From: Streptomyces galbus
Lineage (GTDB): Bacteria > Actinomycetota > Actinomycetes > Streptomycetales > Streptomycetaceae
DNA: 46,159 bases
Assembly: GCF_005280195.1 (NCBI RefSeq)
Contig: NZ_SZPR01000041.1
Span: 1-46,159 of the forward strand
Reading direction: 5' to 3'
Below are positions 40,674 through 46,159 of the stretch, piece by piece (the first letter of the stretch is position 1; each line of letters opens with the position of its first letter). Below the pieces are notes generated by a model that did not search any database, was not told the origin of the DNA, and was given only the letters and a program-made list of their open reading frames with translations. The position numbers and the translations under genes were made by a program.

Positions 40674-43096
40674 CCCCCCACCCCCGTCAGGCTGTCCGGC
40701 TGCCGCTCCGGTCGCCTCTCCTCCGTGTCCGCGCCCAGCAGCAGCCGCACCACCGGGAGCACGGCGTCCGCCCTGGCGGTGTCCGGCTCGGGCGCGAACC
40801 CCGGGATCCCCGCCCCGGTGCCGGTGACGCCCGCCCGCTCCCCCGGCCCCCGGCGCACCAGTTCGCCCAGCGTCCGGCGGACACCCGGCTCGTACGCGGA
40901 GAACGTCCGCCGCAGCAGCGGCAGGACGTCCGTGAACGCCTCCGCCGGCACCCCTGTCAGCCAGCCGTCGACCAGCGCCAGCAGCCGTTCGTCGTGGACG
41001 AGCAGCATCCCGCCCCCGGCGCCGCCCCCGACGAACCCCTCGATCCACGCGGCCGCGTCCGTCGGCGGTGTCCCGACCGACAGGGCGAGCCCCATGAGCC
41101 GGGCCGCCTCGTCCGCGTCCACCTCGCCCCCGTCGAGCAGCAGGCGCACGGCCCGCCCCCGGATCTCCCCGGGCACGCTGTCCCGCCCGGACAGCACCCG
41201 CAGCACCGCCCGCCAGCGGCCCCGCAGGTCCGTGCCGTGCGGCGCGGGGCCGTCCTCCAGCAGCCCGACCGCCCCGTGCACCGCGTCCACGTGCCGCCGC
41301 ATCTCCTCGGCCGCGTCGGCGTCGAGTCCCGCGCACGCCGGGGGCAGTCCGACGAAGACCCGCTCGGCCAGGCCCGCCGCGACCTCCGCCAGCGCCGCGG
41401 TGTCGGTGCCGCGCACGTCGCCGTAGCGCAGCGACCGGACGAGCGCGGGCAGGGCCTGGGCGAGGTGCCCGACGTCCGTGTCGAGGGCCGCCCGGTCGGC
41501 GAGGACCCGCATGACCGCCGGGAGCGCGTCCGACAGGCCCGCGAGGAGGCAGCGCTCGGCGAGCCCGGTGACCTCGGCGAGGCCCGGCGCGGCGACCGCG
41601 TCGGCCTCGGCCCGGGCGGTGGCCGCCGCGAGCACCGTCGTGCCCCACACGCCCGCCTCGGCGACCCGCACCGACAGCTCCGGCTCCCACCGCAGCCGCC
41701 AGGTCTCCCGGAACGTGCCCGTGCTCCCCCGCGACACGATCCGCTCGCCCCACGCCACGCCGAGCAGCCCCAGCCGGTGCAGCAGCCTGCTGCGCTCGGC
41801 GTCGGTCTCCTTGCGCAGGTCCAGCTCCACCTCCCGCTCCCGTGCCTCCGGCTTGAAGCGCAGCCGCCGCTGCTGCCGGTCGAGGTCCCGCTGCAGCGGC
41901 ACCGCGGGCGCACTCGCCGGCACCTCCCCGAGGACGTCCCCGACGACCAGCCGGTCCCGCACCAGCGCCAGCGGCACGTCCGAGCCGTCGCACATCACCG
42001 CCCGCACCGCGTCGGTCGTCTCGCCCAGCCCGGGCAGCGGACGGCCGCGCAGCACGGCGAGCGTCTCCGCGAGCCGGACCGCCTCGATGACGTGGGCCGA
42101 CGAGACGAGGCGGTCCTCCTCCCGCAGCAGCCCGGCCACCTTCGTCATCCACCGCTCGACGGGCCGGTCCGGCGCACCGAACAGGTGCCCGTACCAGCCG
42201 GGTGAGTCGATCCCCGCCCCGTACCCGCTCGCCCGCGCCAGCCGCCGGTGCGTCCACGGCACCCAGGTCATGTCCGCCCTGACCTTGGGCAGTCCCTTGA
42301 GCAGGGCCCGGTCGGCGGTGACGGACGCCCGCTGCCGCAGCGCCGGCACGTGCCACGCCCCGCACACCACGGCGACCCCGTCGTCCCCCGCCTCCCGGCC
42401 GGCCGCCCGCACCTGGAGCCGCATGTACGCCTCGCGCACGGCGTCCCGCTCGTGGCCCCCGTCGCCGTACGTCTCGCGGAGCGCCCCCATCGCCTCCTCC
42501 AGCGCGGCGAACGGCGCGAACGGGTCGCCCGCCCCCACCCCCCGGTGCTCGACGACGTCCTCCCACCACCGCTCCGGATCGTCGTACCCGGCGGTCCGGG
42601 CCAGCGTCCCGAGCGGATCGACCCGCACGCCCGCGCGCGGCGCCCCGTCGCCGGCGGTGTCCTCCCCGTCCTCCTGCTTCTCGTCCTCCTGCTCCTCGTC
42701 GTCCTCCTCCCCCTCTCCGCGCTCGTCCCCACGCTCCCAGGCCAGCGTGTGGGCGGCGGGCAGGTCGATGAAGCGGGCCGGGACGCCGTGGTCCAGGGCC
42801 CAGCGGATCGCGACCCACTCGGGGGAGAACTCGGCCATCGGCCAGAACGCCGAGCGGCCGGGATCGTCGACGGCATGGGCGAGGAGGGCGACCGGCGGGC
42901 GCATCCCCTCGTCGGCGGCGAGCGGCACCAGCGCGTCGGCCTCCGGCGGCCCCTCGATCAGCACCACCCGCGGGCGGGCCGCCTCCAGCGCCGCCCGCAC
43001 GGCCCGGGCCGACCCCGGCCCGTGGTGCCGTACGCCCAGCAGCAGGGGACCCCCGTCGGCCGCTCCCCCGCCGCCCCCGGGCGCGGTCCCGTTCAC
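40670..43096 (-). CDS. DUF5682 family protein of the MoxR-VWA system
   Basis: 808 residues from GTG 43096, coupled at both ends (GTGA with MoxR, ATGA with VWA). The N terminus has GVRHHGPGS (21-29), VLIEGPPEAD (45-54), AFWPMAEFSPEWVA and RFIDLPAAH. This order of motifs recalls the TraB/ChaN-type fold, though I hold that loosely. A strongly acidic stretch (123-147) interrupts this domain. The remaining ~600 residues are mostly helical with no recognised catalytic motif. Known in Streptomyces only as a partner of MoxR and VWA; function unknown. Confidence 0.85.
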   Translation of the reverse strand: MNGTAPGGGGGAADGGPLLLGVRHHGPGSARAVRAALEAARPRVVLIEGPPEADALVPLAADEGMRPPVALLAHAVDDPGRSAFWPMAEFSPEWVAIRWALDHGVPARFIDLPAAHTLAWERGDERGEGEEDDEEQEDEKQEDGEDTAGDGAPRAGVRVDPLGTLARTAGYDDPERWWEDVVEHRGVGAGDPFAPFAALEEAMGALRETYGDGGHERDAVREAYMRLQVRAAGREAGDDGVAVVCGAWHVPALRQRASVTADRALLKGLPKVRADMTWVPWTHRRLARASGYGAGIDSPGWYGHLFGAPDRPVERWMTKVAGLLREEDRLVSSAHVIEAVRLAETLAVLRGRPLPGLGETTDAVRAVMCDGSDVPLALVRDRLVVGDVLGEVPASAPAVPLQRDLDRQQRRLRFKPEAREREVELDLRKETDAERSRLLHRLGLLGVAWGERIVSRGSTGTFRETWRLRWEPELSVRVAEAGVWGTTVLAAATARAEADAVAAPGLAEVTGLAERCLLAGLSDALPAVMRVLADRAALDTDVGHLAQALPALVRSLRYGDVRGTDTAALAEVAAGLAERVFVGLPPACAGLDADAAEEMRRHVDAVHGAVGLLEDGPAPHGTDLRGRWRAVLRVLSGRDSVPGEIRGRAVRLLLDGGEVDADEAARLMGLALSVGTPPTDAAAWIEGFVGGGAGGGMLLVHDERLLALVDGWLTGVPAEAFTDVLPLLRRTFSAYEPGVRRTLGELVRRGPGERAGVTGTGAGIPGFAPEPDTARADAVLPVVRLLLGADTEERRPERQPDSLTGVGG

Positions 43097-44247
43097 ACGC
43101 TCACGTCCCGGCAGGCGCGGTAGAAGTCGGTCCAGCCCTCGCGCTCGCGGACCACCGCTTCCAGGTACTCCTGCCAGACGACGCGGTCGGCCGCCGGGTC
43201 GCGGACGACCGCGCCGAGGATGCCGGCCGCGACGTCGCCGGGCCGCAGGACCCCGTCACCGAAGTGGGCCGCCAGGGCCAGCCCGCCCGTCACCACGGAG
43301 ATCGCCTCGGCCGTCGAGAGCGTGCCGCTGGGCGACTTGACCTTGGTGCGCCCGTCGGCGGTGATGCCGTCGCGCAGCTCCCGGAAGACGGTGACCACCC
43401 GGCGGATCTCGTCGATGCCGTCGGGCACGGCGGGCAGGTCCAGGGAGCGTCCGATCTGGTCGACGCGGCGGGCGACGATGTCGACCTCGGCCTCGACGCT
43501 CGCCGGGAGCGGCAGCACGACCGTGTTGAACCGCCGGCGCAGGGCGCTCGACAGCTCGTTGACGCCCCGGTCGCGGTCGTTGGCGGTGGCGATCAGGTTG
43601 AAGCCGCGGACCGCCTGAACCTCCTGCCCGAGTTCCGGTATCGGCAGCGTCTTCTCCGACAGGATGGTGATGAGGGTGTCCTGCACGTCGGCGGGGATGC
43701 GGGTCAGCTCCTCGACGCGGGCCGTCATCCCCTCCGCCATGGCCCGCATCACGGGGCTGGGCACGAGGGCGTCCCGGCTGGGTCCGTTGGCCAGCAGCTG
43801 GGCGTAGTTCCAGCCGTAGCGGATGGCCTCCTCCGGGGTGCCGGCCGTGCCCTGCACGAGGAGGGTGGAGTCGCCGCTGACCGCGGCGGCCAGGTGCTCG
43901 GACACCCAGGTCTTGGCCGTGCCGGGGACGCCGAGCAGGAGCAGGGCGCGGTCGGTGGCGAGCGTGGTGACGGCGACCTCGACGATGCGGCGGGGGCCCA
44001 CGTACTTCGGGGTGATCACCGTGCCGTCCGACAGGGTGCCGCCGAGGAGGTAGGTGGCGACCGCCCACGGCGACAGCTTCCAGCGGGGCGGGCGCGGGCG
44101 GTCGTCGTGGGCGGCGAGCGCGGCGAGTTCGTCGGCGAAGGCGTCCTCGGCGTGCGGTCGCAGGGGCTCTCCCGTACCTGCCGGGTTCGCGGGCGCGGAG
44201 TGGTTCCCGCCCGGTGCGGCGGACGTGTTGTCGGCGGTGACGGACAT
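43093..44247 (-). CDS. MoxR-family AAA+ ATPase
   Basis: 384 residues from ATG 44247, with GGAGGGGG about 11 bases upstream. After a disordered N terminus (1-50), the AAA+ core shows Walker A GVPGTAKT (106-113), a Walker-B-like segment VEELTR (178-183), sensor 1 ATAND (220-224) and an RRR finger region (237-239). The usual Walker B Asp-Glu reads Glu-Glu. MoxR ATPases act as chaperones that activate or insert cofactors into partner complexes, usually with a VWA protein as here. First gene of the operon, under a DNA-damage-type promoter. Confidence 0.9.
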   Translation of the reverse strand: MSVTADNTSAAPGGNHSAPANPAGTGEPLRPHAEDAFADELAALAAHDDRPRPPRWKLSPWAVATYLLGGTLSDGTVITPKYVGPRRIVEVAVTTLATDRALLLLGVPGTAKTWVSEHLAAAVSGDSTLLVQGTAGTPEEAIRYGWNYAQLLANGPSRDALVPSPVMRAMAEGMTARVEELTRIPADVQDTLITILSEKTLPIPELGQEVQAVRGFNLIATANDRDRGVNELSSALRRRFNTVVLPLPASVEAEVDIVARRVDQIGRSLDLPAVPDGIDEIRRVVTVFRELRDGITADGRTKVKSPSGTLSTAEAISVVTGGLALAAHFGDGVLRPGDVAAGILGAVVRDPAADRVVWQEYLEAVVREREGWTDFYRACRDVSV

Positions 44248-44292
44248 GGCTGCGAGTCCCCCTCCAGCTCGGCCGGTTCGGATCTGGCACCC

Positions 44293-44315
44293 ACCTTGCA
44301 CCATCCCACTGACAA
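44293..44315 (-). promoter_or_regulatory. RecA-NDp / PafBC-type promoter of the MoxR operon
   Basis: On the minus strand TTGTCAGTG (44315-44307) is followed after exactly 8 bases by CAAGGT (44298-44293). The mycobacterial damage promoter consensus is TTGTCRGTG-N8-TANNNT; this differs only at the first -10 base. Predicted start near 44286, leaving a ~39-base leader with an RBS. Confidence 0.65.
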
Positions 44316-44387
44316 TCGGCCCCGACCTGCGCAAACGCCGTCCCGGCAGCGATCGGGGCACCGGTCGGGGCGCCGATTGTCAGTGGG
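44305..44387. repeat. long inverted repeat between the two divergent operons
   Basis: CCCACTGACAATCGG (44305-44319) is the exact inverted copy of 44373-44387. The symmetry continues inward as GCCCCGACC (44319-44327) and GGTCGGGGC (44363-44371) after a small bulge. The outer arms contain the two divergent TTGTCAGTG elements. Confidence 0.9.
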
Positions 44388-44399
44388 TGGATCTACCGT
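44377..44399 (+). promoter_or_regulatory. RecA-NDp / PafBC-type promoter of the SWIM gene (leaderless)
   Basis: TTGTCAGTG (44377-44385), 8 bases, then TACCGT (44394-44399): a full match to TTGTCRGTG-N8-TANNNT. The ATG at 44407 lies 7 bases after the -10 box, where transcription should begin, so the mRNA is probably leaderless. Confidence 0.75.
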
Positions 44400-44406
44400 C
44401 GTCGGC

Positions 44407-45765
44407 ATGAGTGAGCAGGGGGTGCGCTGGACCGCGGACCAGGTGCTGGCACTGGCGCCTGACGATGTGTCACGCAAAGCGGGGAGCAAACTCGGCTCGG
44501 CCGGTCCGTGGTCGCGGACGGGCAGTTCCGGGGAGGGGGCGGTGTGGGGTCTGTGCAAGGGCAGCGGCACGACGCCGTACCGGACGGTCGTCGACCTCGC
44601 GGACCCCTCCGGCCCGGCGTACCGGTGCAGCTGCCCCAGCCGCAAGTTCCCGTGCAAGCACGCCCTCGGGCTGCTGCTGCTCTGGTCGGGCGGGGAACCG
44701 CTGCCGCGGGCGGAGCCACCGGAGTGGGCCGGGCAGTGGCTCACGGAGCGGCGCGAGCGCCTGGGGAGGGAGAAGAAGGAGGAGCCGGTCGCGGACGGAC
44801 CGGCGGGCGGTGCGGCGGATCCCGAGGCGGCGCGGCGTCGTGCGGAGCGCCGGGCCGAGCGGATCGGCGCCGGGGCGACCGAGCTGGAGCAGCGGCTGGC
44901 GGACCTGCTGCGGACCGGTCTGGCCTCGGCCGAGCAGGCGGGGTACGAGCTGTGGGAGGAGATGGCCGCCCGCATGGTCGACGCGCAGGCGCCCGGCCTG
45001 GCGGCGCGGGTCCGTGAGCTGGGCGCGGTACCGGGGTCGGGTCCCGGCTGGCCGGCGCGGCTGCTGGAGGAGTGCGCGCTGCTCCACCTGCTGGACCGCG
45101 GCTGGCTGCGCCGCGCCGAGCTGCCCGACGGCCTGGCGGCGACGGTGCGCAGCCGGGTCGGTCTGACCGGCACGGCGGACGGCCCGCCGGTGCGCGACAA
45201 CTGGCTGGTCCTCGCCCAGTACGACACGGCGGACGCGAAGCTGACCACCCGCCGCATCTGGCTCCACGGCACCGGGTGCGGCCGCACGGCCCTGCTCCTG
45301 TCCTACGGGGCCGCGGGCCGCGCCCCGGAGCTGGCCCTGCCGGTGGGTCTCGCGCTGGACGCGGAGCTGTCCGCGTACCCGGACGCGGGCCGGCAGCGGG
45401 CCGCGCTGGTCGAGCGGCACGCCCCGCCGGAGCCGACCCCTGTGCGGCCGCCCGGCGTGACGACCGTCGAGGCCGCCGCCCGGTACGGCGACGCCCTGCG
45501 CGACGACCCGTGGCTGGAGTCGGTCCCGGTGACGCTGGACGACGTCGTGCCCACGCCGGACGGTGACTCCTGGCAGCTCGCGGACGCCGACGGAGCCGCC
45601 GCGCTGCCGCTGACGCGCTCCGCCGCGTCCCGTCCGGGCCTGTGGCGCCTGGTCGCGCTGTCGGGCGGGGCCCCGGTGAAGGTGTTCGGCGAGTGCGGCC
45701 ACCGCGGTTTCACCCCGCTGACCGCCTGGCCGACCGGCGCGGGAGAGGCGGTCGCGCTGTGCTGA
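44407..45765 (+). CDS. SWIM zinc finger family protein
   Basis: 452 residues from ATG 44407; no ribosome site is present, in line with a leaderless start. The SWIM motif C-x-C-x6-C-x-H is C74, C76, C83, H85 (YRCSCPSRKFPCKHA). SWIM domains bind DNA or protein partners. A charged linker (110-150) and a mostly helical C-terminal region without known motifs follow. It is the divergent partner of the MoxR operon and is followed by a DUF5691 gene, a pairing I recall as common in Streptomyces. Confidence 0.9.
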   Translation: MSEQGVRWTADQVLALAPDDVSRKAGSKLGSAGPWSRTGSSGEGAVWGLCKGSGTTPYRTVVDLADPSGPAYRCSCPSRKFPCKHALGLLLLWSGGEPLPRAEPPEWAGQWLTERRERLGREKKEEPVADGPAGGAADPEAARRRAERRAERIGAGATELEQRLADLLRTGLASAEQAGYELWEEMAARMVDAQAPGLAARVRELGAVPGSGPGWPARLLEECALLHLLDRGWLRRAELPDGLAATVRSRVGLTGTADGPPVRDNWLVLAQYDTADAKLTTRRIWLHGTGCGRTALLLSYGAAGRAPELALPVGLALDAELSAYPDAGRQRAALVERHAPPEPTPVRPPGVTTVEAAARYGDALRDDPWLESVPVTLDDVVPTPDGDSWQLADADGAAALPLTRSAASRPGLWRLVALSGGAPVKVFGECGHRGFTPLTAWPTGAGEAVALC

Positions 45766-45889
45766 CCTGTCACCCCTGCCCGGCGTTCCCTCGCGTCACC
45801 GCCGTATACAGGCATATCTCCGGTCACATCGGACACCCGGTTCCGTACGACGGTTCCACCACTCGGGTCTTGCGCCGGAAAGGAACGTC
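45766..45889 (+). promoter_or_regulatory. gap between the SWIM and DUF5691 genes
   Basis: 124 bases. TATACA at 45805-45810 could be a -10 box, so the DUF5691 gene may have its own promoter besides read-through from SWIM. No TTGTCRGTG element was found here. Confidence 0.35.
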
Positions 45890-46159
45890 ATGAACGGCAC
45901 GGCAGCCGCGCTCCCGCCCAGCGGCGGCACCGACACCTGGGAGGAGCTGGTCACGGCCGCCCTCCTGGGCACCGACCGGCGCACGCCGCCGGGCGTGGCC
46001 CCGGGACCGTCGGCGCCCCTGGCCCTGCTGGACCGCGCGGCCGCCGAGACCGTACGGCGCAGGGCCGGGCTGCGGCCGGGCCCGGCCGCGGCCCGGCCCG
46101 CGGCGGCGCCCGTGGACCCGCGTCCGCCGCTGCCCGCCGCCGCGGCCCGCCGGCTGGGG
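45890..46159 (+). CDS. DUF5691 domain protein (5' part, cut by window end)
   Basis: The first 90 codons from ATG 45890, with GGAAAGGAA upstream; the frame is open at the window edge. The opening TWEELVTAALLGTDRRTPP matches the start of DUF5691 proteins as I remember them. An Ala/Pro-rich segment follows. It is the fifth component of the MoxR-DUF5682-VWA/SWIM locus. Function unknown. Confidence 0.75.
   Translation, partial: MNGTAAALPPSGGTDTWEELVTAALLGTDRRTPPGVAPGPSAPLALLDRAAAETVRRRAGLRPGPAAARPAAAPVDPRPPLPAAAARRLG

Noticed and set aside
40674..42818. Long open frame that would extend the VWA protein to 1113 residues
   Set aside because: The added part is a shadow of the DUF5682 gene in another frame (Gly/Arg-rich). 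The ATGA overlap at 40670-40673 gives a natural start.
1..46159. CRISPR arrays, tRNA or rRNA genes, prophage or intact transposase genes
   Set aside because: No regular repeat-spacer pattern, no T-loop GTTCGA/A-box pairs, and no integrase, capsid or transposase-like protein was seen.

Overview
The window is a piece of a Streptomyces (or very close actinomycete) chromosome. The evidence is about 70% GC or more, strong G/C bias at third codon positions, frequent GTG starts, GTGA/ATGA stop-start overlaps, and a gene order matching the conserved Streptomyces core (sucCD, purN-purH, folD-DUF3017, mdh, glyA, trpS, a DacA-like carboxypeptidase). The sucCD / DUF6350 (PerM-like) / purN / purH order, with a MoxR-VWA operon nearby, is as I remember it also found in Mycobacterium. 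No rRNA, tRNA, CRISPR array, prophage or intact insertion sequence was seen.

Layout. 1-4.4 kb: envelope and regulatory genes (anti-sigma-like ATPase, membrane metallophosphoesterase, small SCO4848-type membrane protein, D-Ala-D-Ala carboxypeptidase, YihY/BrkB protein). 4.4-8.7 kb: a compact divergent cluster that appears to encode all steps from PRPP to decaprenyl-phosphoryl-arabinose: UbiA-type transferase, PAP2 phosphatase, DprE1, DprE2 and a GtrA membrane protein. 8.7-14.8 kb: 2'-5' RNA ligase-like protein, trpS, glyA preceded by a ZTP (pfl) riboswitch, a glutathionylspermidine-synthase-like ATP-grasp enzyme, a lipoprotein and an EamA-like membrane protein. 14.9-20.5 kb: a MocR regulator divergent from two tandem AhpD-like proteins and a PEP-mutase-family enzyme, then a LysR regulator divergent from an MFS exporter. 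20.8-28.1 kb: mdh, DUF3017, folD, an RDD protein, purH-purN and a membrane protein. 28.2-32.0 kb: an accessory-looking HAD / transketolase / SDR group. 32.1-37.2 kb: DUF6350 protein, a membrane-anchored sigma-factor-like protein, sucD and sucC. 37.2-39.5 kb: G-rich intergenic DNA and two hypothetical proteins. 39.5-46.2 kb: a divergent system of MoxR ATPase, DUF5682 and VWA proteins on one side and a SWIM zinc-finger protein plus a DUF5691 protein (cut by the window end) on the other.

The most notable signal is in the 159-bp gap of that last system. A long inverted repeat carries a TTGTCAGTG element on each strand. On the SWIM side it is followed after exactly 8 bases by TACCGT, a full match to the RecA-independent DNA-damage promoter of mycobacteria (TTGTCRGTG-N8-TANNNT, the PafBC-dependent type), and ATG follows at once as in a leaderless mRNA. 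The MoxR side has the same arrangement with one -10 mismatch. The poorly understood MoxR-DUF5682-VWA/SWIM-DUF5691 system therefore looks like part of the DNA-damage regulon. Second in interest are the decaprenyl-phosphoryl-arabinose cluster in a genus without arabinogalactan, whose DprE1 has Ala where mycobacteria have the benzothiazinone-target Cys, and the riboswitch in front of glyA.
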